30,783 bases of DNA, taken from contig JAJXXB010000118.1 of NCBI GenBank assembly GCA_021781315.1, forward strand, positions 1 through 30,783. Reading direction: 5' to 3'. Below the pieces are notes generated by a model. That model made no database searches. It was not told where the DNA came from and saw only the letters and a list, made by a program, of their open reading frames with translations. Each line of letters starts with the position of its first letter. Positions within the stretch are counted from its first letter, which is position 1. Positions 16,321-24,274 of the stretch are shown here, in pieces. The DNA comes from Actinomycetes bacterium. Its GTDB lineage: Bacteria; Actinomycetota; Acidimicrobiia; Acidimicrobiales; RAAP-2. The translations under genes were made by a program, and so were the position numbers.

Positions 16321-16898
16321 TCGTAGGTGCCGCTCACTCGGCCGCGAGCGAGGACAGTGGACGTGACGGCGTCGAGCACGTCGCCGGCCTTCATCTCCAG
16401 CAGATCCGTTCCCACCACGCTGACGAGTGGCGCTCCGGTCAGGGCGAACAGTTGAAACGAGTATCGGTGGGGCCCGTGCCCCTTCAGCGGTTCGGGACCG
16501 AAGTACCCGCGAGCGACCGTCGAGCGCAGAAGGGTCACCCCGGCAGCGGGTTGACCATTGGACAGGGATCCCTCGGGCAGGCCGTTCGGGTCGACGAGCA
16601 ACGTCGGATCGAGGAGTGCCAGGCAGTGGACGAAGGGCTTCGACGTCGGCACGTCCACGTCTTCCACCACGAGCAGCACTTCGCTCGTCCCGTCCGGAAG
16701 GTGGCTCCAGGCGAGGCTGGGGGAGAGGTTCGACCCGCCGGCCCGCTTGCCGGCGTGCACTCGCGGAATCTGACCGCCCTCGACGAACGCGGTACTGGTC
16801 ACAGTGATCGACGCGGGGCCGTTCAGGTTGGGGCGATTCCACGCGGATTCGCCATCCCTGTTGCGTCGGGCCTTGAGTAGAGGACCAAGAAGCGCCAC
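16314..16898 (-). CDS. PEBP/YbhB family protein (Raf-kinase-inhibitor-like)
   Basis: A 194-residue protein of the phosphatidylethanolamine-binding protein family. Family landmarks are NLSPSLAW, the ligand-pocket strand LLVVEDVDVP with the following FVHCLALLDP (replacing the common HWV-type motif), and the GYFGPEPLKGHGPHRYSFQLFAL block near the end. Bacterial members are small soluble proteins of poorly known role. The start is GTG 16898, supported by a purine-rich AAGGGGG a few bases upstream and a TAGCAT -10 further up. An overlapping frame on the same strand (16291-16917) lacks family motifs and is a shadow. Confidence 0.88.
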   Translation of the reverse strand: MALLGPLLKARRNRDGESAWNRPNLNGPASITVTSTAFVEGGQIPRVHAGKRAGGSNLSPSLAWSHLPDGTSEVLLVVEDVDVPTSKPFVHCLALLDPTLLVDPNGLPEGSLSNGQPAAGVTLLRSTVARGYFGPEPLKGHGPHRYSFQLFALTGAPLVSVVGTDLLEMKAGDVLDAVTSTVLARGRVSGTYER

Positions 16899-16929
16899 GG
16901 CGCCCCCTTCGTGTCATCGGATTGCGGCC

Positions 16930-16935
16930 ATGCTA
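16930..16935 (-). promoter_or_regulatory. -10 element of PEBP gene
   Basis: Minus-strand TAGCAT lies 31 nt upstream of the GTG start, leaving a short leader that carries the AAGGGGG ribosome-binding site. Confidence 0.3.
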
Positions 16936-17033
16936 CCTTTCGCCTGTTCAGGACGGTCGGCAGCTCGGCGTCCGGTCGCCTGCCACCGAGTCCCAACACC
17001 TCCGCCTTTCGGTGTCGCGCGATGGCCCACCCC

Positions 17034-17039
17034 TACAAT
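17034..17039 (+). promoter_or_regulatory. -10 element of tatA/B, leaderless
   Basis: TACAAT, close to the TATAAT consensus, ends 6 nt before the GTG start at 17046. It is one of the clearest examples of the leaderless spacing in this window. Confidence 0.55.
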
Positions 17040-17045
17040 GGACCC

Positions 17046-17444
17046 GTGTTCTCTCTCAGTCCGATCAAGATCCTGGTGATCGTCGCGGTCGTGATGATTC
17101 TGCTGGGACCGGACAAGCTGCCCGAGGTGGCCCACAAGCTCGGTGCGAGCTGGCGAGCGCTCAAGCGGCTCCAGGAACGCGTCGAATCCGAGGTGCGCGA
17201 AGTGATCCCGGATCTGCCCAGCACCGGGGACCTGGCTCGCCTCGCCCGCAGCCCGGTCAACCTGCTCAACGAGCTGGCCGACCGCGCCGACCTGCGAAGC
17301 GGCGCCGGAGAGTCGACTCCGCCCGAGGACGCCGTCGGCGAATCCGACGAATCGCTCTGGAAGGGACCGCTGTTCGACTCGACACATCACATGCCCCAGA
17401 CTCCGCGCGACTTTCCGCCGTCGCCCGATCCATCGCTCAACTAG
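17046..17444 (+). CDS. tatA: Twin-arginine translocase subunit TatA/TatB
   Basis: A 132-residue Tat component that forms the pore or receptor for export of folded proteins. One N-terminal membrane helix (about 6-20) ends at the hinge LLGPDKLPEVA, followed by an amphipathic helix (about 28-55) and a long acidic, probably disordered tail. The GPDKLP hinge and tail length could fit either TatA or TatB. GTG 17046 was chosen over longer upstream starts because the hydrophobic helix then sits at the N-terminus as the family requires and because of the TACAAT hexamer. tatC follows after 6 bp. Confidence 0.9.
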   Translation: MFSLSPIKILVIVAVVMILLGPDKLPEVAHKLGASWRALKRLQERVESEVREVIPDLPSTGDLARLARSPVNLLNELADRADLRSGAGESTPPEDAVGESDESLWKGPLFDSTHHMPQTPRDFPPSPDPSLN

Positions 17445-17450
17445 GCGCTC

Positions 17451-18179
17451 GTGTCCAACTTCCGCAAGGCCGCCACTGGCATGACGCTGGCCGAGCACCT
17501 GGCTGAGGCGCGCCGCAGATTCCTCCAGAGCGCGGTCGCCGTCCTCGTGGCCGGCGTGGTCGCCTTCATGGTCTATCCCGAGATTCTTCGATTTCTCCAG
17601 GACCCGTACTGCCGCGCCCTGCCGCGTCACTGCACCTTCCTGGTGACCAATCCACTCGACGGGCTAACTCTGCGCGTCAAGATCGCCTTCTTCGGCGGAC
17701 TCCTCTTCGCCTCACCCTTCGTGTTCTGGCACGTATGGCGATTCATCACGCCCGGCCTCAAGGCCAAGGAGCGCCGCTACGCGGTGCCCTTCGTGGCCGC
17801 GTCCATCCTCTTCTTCTCGGGCGGTGTGGCGGTGGCCTACTTCAGTTTCGGACACGCCATCGCCTTCTTGCAGTCGATCGGCGGTCACAGCCTCGTGTCG
17901 GACTACAACCCGAACCAGTACCTCGGTCTGTTCTTGATGATGATGTTCATCTTCGGGATCACGTTCGAATTCCCCGTGGTGCTCGTTGCCCTCGAACTCG
18001 CCGGCATCGTCACACCGCGCCAACTCCTGCGATCCTGGCGCTACGCGTTAATCGCGATCACCGTCGCCTCGGCCGTCTTCACCCCGAGCGGTGATCCGCT
18101 GTCGATGCTCGCGCTCGCCACGCCGCTCACCGTCTTCTACTTCCTCTCGATTGGCATCGGCAAGTTGTTCAAGAAGTGA
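17451..18179 (+). CDS. tatC: Twin-arginine translocase subunit TatC
   Basis: A 242-residue polytopic membrane protein that binds the twin-arginine signal peptide. The N-terminal family motif is MTLAEHLAEARRRF (residues 11-24), followed by about six membrane segments; the periplasmic loop with DPYCRALP and the later GITFEFPVV helix are characteristic. The start is GTG 17451. The stop overlaps the GTG of the helicase gene (GTGA), forming a tatA-tatC-helicase operon of the type found in mycobacteria. Confidence 0.95.
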   Translation: MSNFRKAATGMTLAEHLAEARRRFLQSAVAVLVAGVVAFMVYPEILRFLQDPYCRALPRHCTFLVTNPLDGLTLRVKIAFFGGLLFASPFVFWHVWRFITPGLKAKERRYAVPFVAASILFFSGGVAVAYFSFGHAIAFLQSIGGHSLVSDYNPNQYLGLFLMMMFIFGITFEFPVVLVALELAGIVTPRQLLRSWRYALIAITVASAVFTPSGDPLSMLALATPLTVFYFLSIGIGKLFKK

Positions 18180-20299
18180 CCGAGACCTACCGCCACGAGT
18201 TCACCCACACCCTCGGGTTCGGACTCGACGACTTCCAGATCGAAGCCCTCGACGCGGTCGACCGCGGCGTCAACGTCCTGGTGAGCGCCCCCACCGGCTC
18301 GGGCAAGACGCTGGTCGCCAATTACGCGATCGGGCGCACCATCACGCACGGCCGGCGCGCGTTCTATACAACGCCTCTCAAGGCGCTCTCGAACCAGAAG
18401 TACGGAGAGCTCTCTCGCCTCTACGGTGGCTCGAGGGTCGGGCTGTTGACGGGCGACACGTCGATCAATCGCGACGCCGAAATTGTCGTCATGACGACCG
18501 AAGTGCTGCGCAACATGCTCCTCGCCGATGCGGCGCATCTGACGCAGCTCGGCCTCGTCGTCCTCGACGAGGTCCACTACCTCCAAGACCCGTTTCGCGG
18601 TGGTGTCTGGGAGGAGGTGCTGATCCTCACGGGCGAGAAGGTGCAGTTCGTCGCCCTCTCGGCAACGGTGGGCAACGCCGGCTTCCTGGGGGAGTGGTTC
18701 GAGTCGGTTCGCGGCGAGACCGCCGTCGTCATCGAACGCGAACGTCCCATCACCTTGCACAACCACGTGGCCGTGGTGCGCCGCGGCCAGACCGACACTG
18801 AGATCGTCGAGCTGCTCGATGGCGACCGTCCCTCCGACGAGGCGCGACGCATCGACAACCTGATGAAGGCGACGCGTAAGTTCCGCCGTGGGCCGCAGTG
18901 GAAGAACTCCCGCTCCGCGTCGCCGCCGGCGCCCTTTCGCGCTCCGCGCCGCTCGGAACTGTTGCGTGCTCTCGAGCACGAGGATCTGCTGCCGGTGATC
19001 GTGTTCATCTTCTCGCGTGCGGCCTGCGATGACGCCGTGCACCAGTGCCGGCGAGACGGGCTCAACTTCACGTCGAGTGAGGAGAAGCGCATCATCACGC
19101 GCATCGCCGAAGAACGTCTCGTCGACTTCTCCGACGAGGACCTCGCCGCGCTGGACTTCCCGGACTTCCTCGACAGCCTGGTGCGCGGGTTGGCGGCCCA
19201 CCACGCCGGCATGGTTCCGGCGTTTCGCGAGATCGTCGAGCAGTGCTTCGAACACAACCTGCTCGCCGTCGTCTTCGCGACCGAGACGCTCGCCCTGGGC
19301 GTGAACATGCCGGCCCGATCGGTGGCCCTTGAGCGCTTCACGAAGTACTCCGACGCGGGCAAGAAGTTCCTCACGAGCGGCGAGTACGCGCAGATGACCG
19401 GCCGCGCCGGGCGACGAGGTCTCGACGACGAGGGCCACGCGGTGGTCTGTTTCGCCCCTGAAGTGGCGTTGCATGACGTGGCGCGCGTGGCGCTCGCGGC
19501 CCCGTCAGATCTGCACTCGTCGTTCCGTCCGACCTACAACCTCACGGCGAACCTCGTAAACCACTTTGACTACGACACCGCGCTCAGCATTGTCCGGCGC
19601 TCCTTCGCCCAGTTTGAGAGCGACCACCGCCCACGCCCCGGGCGCTCCCTGGTCGAGCAGTTGCTCGCACGCCACCGTGTGCTCGAGCGCCTGGGCTACG
19701 CCGACGGATGGCATTTGAGCGAGCGCGGCCAGTTGCTGCGCTCGCTCTATCACGAGAGCGACCTGCTGATCGTCGAGTCCATCAGCGCGGGCGTTCTCGA
19801 AGAGCTCGAGCCGGCCGAACTGGCGGGCGTCCTGTCGGCGTTCGTGTTCGAATCCAAGCGTTCCGCCAAGCCGGTCCACGCTGGCCGTCAGGTGCCCGTG
19901 AAGCGTCGCCGGGCCATTAACGACCGACTGGGCCCCCAGCGGCGCGACGTCATCGCCGAGCGCCTCGGAGAGATCGCCGTCGAGGCGGCGACCCTCTCCA
20001 CCCTCGAAGACGAGTTTTCTGTGCCCCACACCCGAGAGCCCGACGGGCGTTTCGCGACGGTCATCGCCGCCTGGGCCCGTGGGGCGTCCCTGGGCACCGT
20101 TCTCGACCTGGCCGACCTCGAGTTGGGCCAGACCTCACCAGGGGATTTCGTGCGAAACGCCAAACAGGTGGCCGATCTCTGCGAGCAGGTGACGCGACTG
20201 TCGCCGCGCTACGGGGTCGTGGCGGTGGCCCGCGAGGCCCGTGAGGCGATCATGCGCAGCGTCGTGGCGGGCAGTTTCAGCGTCCACCAGCTCGGCTAA
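18176..20299 (+). CDS. helY: SKI2/Mtr4-like DEVH-box RNA helicase (HelY-like)
   Basis: A 707-residue superfamily 2 helicase. The Q-like FQIEALDAV segment is followed by motif I APTGSGKT (K44), motif Ia TTPLKALSNQK, motif II DEVH (131-134) and motif III SAT. The second RecA domain carries the HHAGM and TETLALGVNMPAR motifs and motif VI QMTGRAGRRGLD. Such proteins unwind structured RNA; the exact role of bacterial HelY is unclear. It is shorter than the mycobacterial protein (about 900 residues), chiefly because of a reduced C-terminal part. Its place behind tatC is conserved in Actinobacteria as far as I recall. Confidence 0.93.
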   Translation: MTETYRHEFTHTLGFGLDDFQIEALDAVDRGVNVLVSAPTGSGKTLVANYAIGRTITHGRRAFYTTPLKALSNQKYGELSRLYGGSRVGLLTGDTSINRDAEIVVMTTEVLRNMLLADAAHLTQLGLVVLDEVHYLQDPFRGGVWEEVLILTGEKVQFVALSATVGNAGFLGEWFESVRGETAVVIERERPITLHNHVAVVRRGQTDTEIVELLDGDRPSDEARRIDNLMKATRKFRRGPQWKNSRSASPPAPFRAPRRSELLRALEHEDLLPVIVFIFSRAACDDAVHQCRRDGLNFTSSEEKRIITRIAEERLVDFSDEDLAALDFPDFLDSLVRGLAAHHAGMVPAFREIVEQCFEHNLLAVVFATETLALGVNMPARSVALERFTKYSDAGKKFLTSGEYAQMTGRAGRRGLDDEGHAVVCFAPEVALHDVARVALAAPSDLHSSFRPTYNLTANLVNHFDYDTALSIVRRSFAQFESDHRPRPGRSLVEQLLARHRVLERLGYADGWHLSERGQLLRSLYHESDLLIVESISAGVLEELEPAELAGVLSAFVFESKRSAKPVHAGRQVPVKRRRAINDRLGPQRRDVIAERLGEIAVEAATLSTLEDEFSVPHTREPDGRFATVIAAWARGASLGTVLDLADLELGQTSPGDFVRNAKQVADLCEQVTRLSPRYGVVAVAREAREAIMRSVVAGSFSVHQLG

Positions 20300-20308
20300 G
20301 TGGCGCTC

Positions 20309-20314
20309 TAGTCT
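20309..20314 (+). promoter_or_regulatory. Possible -10 element of ThyX-like gene
   Basis: TAGTCT ends 9 nt before the ATG at 20324, giving a transcript with almost no leader. The same TAGTnTcgat wording occurs 9 nt before the first crcB gene. Confidence 0.3.
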
Positions 20315-20323
20315 CGATTACCC

Positions 20324-21928
20324 ATGCACCCCTACGTCGCCGAAGACTTCACCGACGCCGAGCAGTCGGTCCTGCGGCGGTACTTCACGAACCTCGAGGG
20401 GCCGGTGTTCGCGCTCGTCAACCTGCCCGAGGTCGTCAAGGGCGCGCTCTTCGCGCGCTATTCGCGCTCGTCCAAGAGCCTGCGCCGTCTCTTCCTCGAC
20501 GAGTTCGCGGGCGACCTGGATCTCAGCGGTGACGTGACGGTCGACGCGACCACGGGCCTCGACCGCGCCGACGAGCTGTACCAGCGCATCTTCTATGAGT
20601 ACGGGGACGACTCGGTCGCCCAACTCGGCGGGGTCCACTTGGCGTGCGAGCAGGCGAGCAACGTCCTGACCAAGGTTCTCGAGCGTGGTCGCCTAGCCAG
20701 TTACTTGGAGCAGTCGACCCGCTACCTGGGCTACGACAAACGGCTTTCGAACGGCCACTATCGCTTCTACCGCGACGGCCAACTCCTCGAGTCGCGCTAC
20801 GGCGCGCGCTACGTCGGCGAGATGGATCGCATGTTCGATACGTACGGCCAGCTCCTGAAAGCACTCACGGAGTGGCTGACCCGACGCTTCCCCAAGACTC
20901 CCGACGACACCGACTTCGTCTACCGACAGGCGATCCGGGCCAAGGCGCTCGACGCGGTGCGCGGACTATTGCCGGCGAGTGCCCTCTCGAACCTGGGGAT
21001 CTACGCGTCCGGCCAAGCCTACGAGGCGCTGCTGCTGCGCATGCGCGCGCACCCCCTCGAGGAGGTGCGCGACTACGCGGAGCTGATGTACGACGAGCTC
21101 GCCAAGGTGATCCCGTCGTTCCTCAAGCGCCTCAACGTCGCCGAGCGTGGGGGAGCGTGGACGACGTATCTATCCGACACGCGCCGAGCGACCGCCGAGC
21201 TGGTCGAGTCGTGGTCGTCCCCTCGCCCGCGCGACGAGGGCGACCAGGTCCGACTCGTGGGCTACGACCCCGAGGGTGAAACGCGCGTACTCGAGGCCAT
21301 CGTCTTTGAGGCCTCGACGATGTCGGACGAGGCGGCGCGCCGCGTTGTCGCCGGGCTCGACGACCGAGCCCGCCAGGAGCTGCTGGGCGCCTATGTGGGC
21401 GAGCGCGCGAATCGCCGTCACCGCCCCGGACGCGCTTTCGAGCGCACCGACTACCGCTTCGAGCTGGTGACCGACTACGGGGCCTTCCGCGACTTGCAGC
21501 GTCACCGCCTCTTGACCGTTGACTGGCAGCCCCTGACGGTGGATTTGGGTTACGACGTGCCCGAGATCGTCACCGAGGCCGGCTTTGGAGCGCTCTACGA
21601 GGAGTCTCTCGCCCGCTCGGCCGACCTCTACCACGACCTCGTGGCCGAATTCCCCCAGAGCGCCCAATACGCAGTGGCCCTGGCCTTTCGCATCCGCTAC
21701 GTCATCCAGATGAACGCCCGCGAGGCCATGCACCTCATCGAGCTTCGCTCGAGTCCCCAGGGCCATCCCAACTACCGCCGGGTCGCGCACCGCATGCACG
21801 AGTTGATCGCCGACGTGGCCGGCCACCACGGCCTGGCCCGGGCCATGAGCTTCGTGGACCACGCGGACACCGATCTCGAACGCCTCGAAGCCGAGCGCCG
21901 CGCCGAACGCCGACGCCACGAAAGTTGA
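20324..21928 (+). CDS. Tandem two-domain ThyX-like protein
   Basis: A 534-residue protein made of two domains related to flavin-dependent thymidylate synthase ThyX (usually about 220-260 residues). Domain 1 (about 80-270) keeps the later part of the ThyX motif: RGRLASYLEQSTRY at 121-134 matches RHRxAS-x-x-E-x-S-x-RY except that the His is Gly and the Asn is Leu. The later NAR motif is replaced by SGQ (229-231). Domain 2 (about 370-500) keeps RHR at 393-395 and NAR at 464-466 but has lost the E-x-S-x-R part (WQPLT). It may be a pseudo-heteromeric ThyX or a non-catalytic relative. It should not be taken as the cell's thymidylate synthase without proof. Confidence 0.8.
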   Translation: MHPYVAEDFTDAEQSVLRRYFTNLEGPVFALVNLPEVVKGALFARYSRSSKSLRRLFLDEFAGDLDLSGDVTVDATTGLDRADELYQRIFYEYGDDSVAQLGGVHLACEQASNVLTKVLERGRLASYLEQSTRYLGYDKRLSNGHYRFYRDGQLLESRYGARYVGEMDRMFDTYGQLLKALTEWLTRRFPKTPDDTDFVYRQAIRAKALDAVRGLLPASALSNLGIYASGQAYEALLLRMRAHPLEEVRDYAELMYDELAKVIPSFLKRLNVAERGGAWTTYLSDTRRATAELVESWSSPRPRDEGDQVRLVGYDPEGETRVLEAIVFEASTMSDEAARRVVAGLDDRARQELLGAYVGERANRRHRPGRAFERTDYRFELVTDYGAFRDLQRHRLLTVDWQPLTVDLGYDVPEIVTEAGFGALYEESLARSADLYHDLVAEFPQSAQYAVALAFRIRYVIQMNAREAMHLIELRSSPQGHPNYRRVAHRMHELIADVAGHHGLARAMSFVDHADTDLERLEAERRAERRRHES

Positions 21929-21938
21929 GTGGTACTCA
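21926..21938 (+). terminator. Weak hairpin at the end of the ThyX-like gene
   Basis: A perfect 5-bp stem TGAGT / ACTCA with a 3-base loop begins at the stop codon itself. Only a short TTTA follows, so it is at best a weak terminator. Confidence 0.25.
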
Positions 21939-21944
21939 GGTTTA

Positions 21945-21966
21945 GCCATTCTTTAAGGGAAATGGC
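21945..21966. repeat. Inverted repeat GCCATT / AATGGC before the DUF4193-type gene
   Basis: A perfect 6-bp inverted repeat with a 10-base AT-rich centre lies in the 91-bp gap upstream of the DUF4193-type gene, about 25 bp before its -10. Its size and place fit a regulator-binding site, but no known operator was recognised. Confidence 0.25.
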
Positions 21967-21988
21967 ACATGAGCCACCGAAAAGGTTC

Positions 21989-21994
21989 TACACT
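21989..21994 (+). promoter_or_regulatory. -10 element of DUF4193-type gene
   Basis: TACACT precedes the ATG at 22020 by 25 nt, leaving a short leader containing AGAAGGG as the ribosome-binding site. Confidence 0.4.
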
Positions 21995-22019
21995 GCCAGC
22001 GCCAGATAGAAGGGTAGTT

Positions 22020-22466
22020 ATGGCTAGCACCAGTGACGCAGACGAAGTATTCGATGAAGAAGAACTAGCCGAGGGTTTCGACGAGGAGATCGTCGGGGCG
22101 GAGATTGACGACGCCGAGGGTGTCGACGTCGAGGATCTCGTCGAGGACGAGGACGAGGACGACGCGGACGTCGAACTCGATGAAGACGAGGTTCCGGTCG
22201 AGGCCGTCGTGGTCGACGACGAAGACCTCACCGACGACGCCGACGTGGAATTGGCCCTTGACGAGGTCCTCGCCGAGACGATTCGCCGCACCACCACTCC
22301 CGAAGACGACGACGACCTCGTGGGCGAAGTCGACCCCACCGCCGAACTGGTCGAGGCGATCCTGCCCAAGCAAGACGACGAATTCCGTTGTTCCTCGTGC
22401 CGCCTGCTCAAGAAGACGAGTCAGCTCGCCGACGAGGCGAAGATGCTCTGTCGCGACTGCGTCTGA
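22020..22466 (+). CDS. DUF4193-type acidic zinc-ribbon protein
   Basis: A 148-residue, extremely acidic protein whose C-terminal 35 residues match the DUF4193 family common in Actinobacteria: ILPKQDDEFRCSSCRLLKK, then LCRDCV at the end. C124, C127, C144 and C147 form two CxxC pairs, probably a zinc ribbon. The N-terminal 100 residues are almost entirely Asp, Glu, Val and Ala and look disordered; this part is longer than in the usual family members of about 100 residues. Function is unknown; in related bacteria the acidic tail and ribbon suggest a nucleic-acid or RNA-polymerase partner, which is speculation. The ATG at 22020 is supported by AGAAGGG upstream. Confidence 0.85.
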   Translation: MASTSDADEVFDEEELAEGFDEEIVGAEIDDAEGVDVEDLVEDEDEDDADVELDEDEVPVEAVVVDDEDLTDDADVELALDEVLAETIRRTTTPEDDDDLVGEVDPTAELVEAILPKQDDEFRCSSCRLLKKTSQLADEAKMLCRDCV

Positions 22467-22476
22467 GCCTCTGTCA

Positions 22477-22866
22477 ATGGCTCTGCGCCTCGAACGCGTC
22501 GCCGTCGCGACGGACGAGGTCCGCACGCTGTGGAGCGAGTTGCTCGAGAGTTCTCGTGGCGTTCGAGGAGCGTCGGCGATTCATGACGATGTCGGCGACC
22601 TCGACAACGTCATCGAGCACGGTTGCCTGTGGGTCGGTCGTGACGACCATCCGGTCTCGCTCGCCGTGGTCGACGGCGGAATCGTGAAGATCCTCTACGT
22701 CACCGTGAGCCAGCGCCGTCGCGGCGTGGGCCGTTCCACGTTGGCGGCGCTCTTGACTCAGGCCGAGGCGAACGACGCGTGGGCGCTACCTGGCGATCGG
22801 GCGAGCAAGTCCCTCTACGAATCCGTGGGCTGGCGAGCCCGTTTGCTTACGATGCGGGGCGACTAG
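22477..22866 (+). CDS. GNAT-family N-acetyltransferase
   Basis: A 129-residue GCN5-related acetyltransferase. Motif A is VKILYVTVSQRRRGVGRSTLAAL (about 70-92), with the acetyl-CoA pyrophosphate loop Q-R-R-R-G-V-G-R at 79-86, followed by a helix, and the late ASKSLYESVGWR segment is the usual end of the fold. It is slightly short, with a reduced N-terminal region. Substrate unknown. ATG 22477 is the first start after the DUF4193-type stop (10 bp gap), so the two are probably co-transcribed. Its last 20 bp overlap the end of the convergent Arg-rich gene. Confidence 0.85.
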   Translation: MALRLERVAVATDEVRTLWSELLESSRGVRGASAIHDDVGDLDNVIEHGCLWVGRDDHPVSLAVVDGGIVKILYVTVSQRRRGVGRSTLAALLTQAEANDAWALPGDRASKSLYESVGWRARLLTMRGD

Positions 22867-24187
22867 CCGGCCGACCAGCCGGTCGACGAGCAGGTCGCGT
22901 CGGCGGCGGGGGAGGCGGTACCTTCATCCCGAGCAGCTTGGCGAGCTCGGGAATGGCCCCGGCGCTCTTGACCGCGAGGGCGTGGCACTGCTCGTTGTCC
23001 GGGATGCCGTGTGGCTTCACGTTGCGACGAATCGACGTGTCGACGGCGAGGGTCACGATCTCGGCCCAGCGCTCGGGCGTCTGCTCGGCCGTGAGAGCCT
23101 CGGAGACGATGCCCACCACGCGAACCGCCATCTCCGCGCCGACGCGCGTTGACATGTCCGGCGGGCGCGCGACGAGCCGCAGCGCCTCTTCGACGTTGTT
23201 CGAAGTCACGGCGGCCTCGAGGCGCTCGTTCCACTGCGTGCGAAGAGCCTCGAGACGAGTTGTCAAAGCCGCCTGCAGCTCCTTGAGCTGAGCGCGTGAC
23301 TCCTCGTCGAGCGAGACCGTCTTCGCGGAGGTCACCACGGCTCGCAGATCGCGCAGGCGCAGCTCCTTGCCGGCACCGATGGCCCCGGCGGCCCGGTCCT
23401 TCCACATCGCCAAGTTGGTGCGACCCAAGAGGTCTTCGGCGATGCGCTCGATCGTCACCGGGTCGACGGTGGGGCGGCCCTGGGCGGTCGCGTTCTTGTT
23501 CTGCTCGGCCACCGCGGTGCGAACAGCGGGCATCCCTCCGCGAAGGAGCTGTTCGGCCACGGGCAGCTGCTCGGGCGAGAGCGTGGCTAACAGGGCGTTG
23601 CGGTGAGTGGTCGTCACCGGAGGGGCGATCGGCCCGCTCGGGCGCTCACGACGCGGGGGGCGGGCTCCACCGCGAACGGGGCGCTCGCCACGCGACGGAC
23701 CACTGCGGGCGGGTCGCTCCGAGCGCTCGGGGCGTTCGGCCCGCTCGGCGCCGTCGGGACGCGGGGCTCCGTCGCGGCGCGGGCGTTCGCGCGTGTCACC
23801 CTCGGCGCGGGGGCCGGTGCGGCGAGTGTCGCGACCACCTGCGCGCGCGCCGTCGCGGCCGCCCTCACGGGCGCCCTCGCGACGAGGGCCGCGGCCTTTG
23901 GGCGCGTAGGTCACAATGACGTCGGGGCCCGACTTGGCCACCGGAATCAGTTCGATCCGCTCGTGACGCGGGTCTACCGGGGACGCGGTCTTGGGTGCCA
24001 TCACCGAGAGGACTTCCATGCCCTCCATGTACTGCTCCACGTCGGCGCGATACACGTTGCCCACCACCGCGCCACCGGGCACGAGGTTGGCGTTGAGAAC
24101 GCCCTTGGGCAGCTTGGCGCCGGCCGCGCGCCACGTGGCGACGTCGCCCTGCAGACTGGTGATTTCGATCTCAATGCGACGAGACAT
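22847..24187 (-). CDS. Arg-rich protein with helical C-terminal domain, unknown function
   Basis: A 446-residue protein of no family that I recognise. Residues 1-95 look like a small beta-rich domain (MSRRIEIEITSL, then GNVYRADVEQYMEGMEVL). Residues 98-183 are a low-complexity Arg/Gly/Glu/Pro tract with RGG- and RPERSERP-like repeats, probably disordered and able to bind RNA. Residues 190-420 are mainly helical, including a long coiled-coil-like stretch. The tail has six prolines (424-429) and a repeated RPA(S) pattern. ATG 24187 was chosen because the protein then begins at the first ordered segment and a TAGATT hexamer lies 8 nt upstream. An RNA-related role is inference. Confidence 0.75.
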   Translation of the reverse strand: MSRRIEIEITSLQGDVATWRAAGAKLPKGVLNANLVPGGAVVGNVYRADVEQYMEGMEVLSVMAPKTASPVDPRHERIELIPVAKSGPDVIVTYAPKGRGPRREGAREGGRDGARAGGRDTRRTGPRAEGDTRERPRRDGAPRPDGAERAERPERSERPARSGPSRGERPVRGGARPPRRERPSGPIAPPVTTTHRNALLATLSPEQLPVAEQLLRGGMPAVRTAVAEQNKNATAQGRPTVDPVTIERIAEDLLGRTNLAMWKDRAAGAIGAGKELRLRDLRAVVTSAKTVSLDEESRAQLKELQAALTTRLEALRTQWNERLEAAVTSNNVEEALRLVARPPDMSTRVGAEMAVRVVGIVSEALTAEQTPERWAEIVTLAVDTSIRRNVKPHGIPDNEQCHALAVKSAGAIPELAKLLGMKVPPPPPPTRPARRPAGRPASRPAS

Positions 24188-24195
24188 AGGTTTCC

Positions 24196-24201
24196 AATCT
24201 A
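24196..24201 (-). promoter_or_regulatory. Possible -10 element of the Arg-rich protein gene
   Basis: Minus-strand TAGATT ends 8 nt before the ATG at 24187, giving a leader of only one or two bases. Confidence 0.35.
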
Positions 24202-24261
24202 GTCGCTCCTCACGTGGCAAATATTTCATCTTCTTTTAGACCAAATTTAGGTCATCGTGCC

Positions 24262-24267
24262 TAACAT
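24262..24267 (+). promoter_or_regulatory. Possible -10 element of htrA-like gene
   Basis: TAACAT ends 7 nt before GTG 24275. It lies inside the coding frame of the two upstream candidate starts (GTG 24257 and ATG 24266), so it supports the shorter protein. Confidence 0.35.
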
Positions 24268-24274
24268 GATCTTC

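Noticed and set aside
22860..22910. Short CGGCCGACC-like repeats at the end of the Arg-rich gene
   Set aside because: They are explained by the coding pattern RPA-x-RPA in the protein tail and do not look like a mobile or regulatory repeat.
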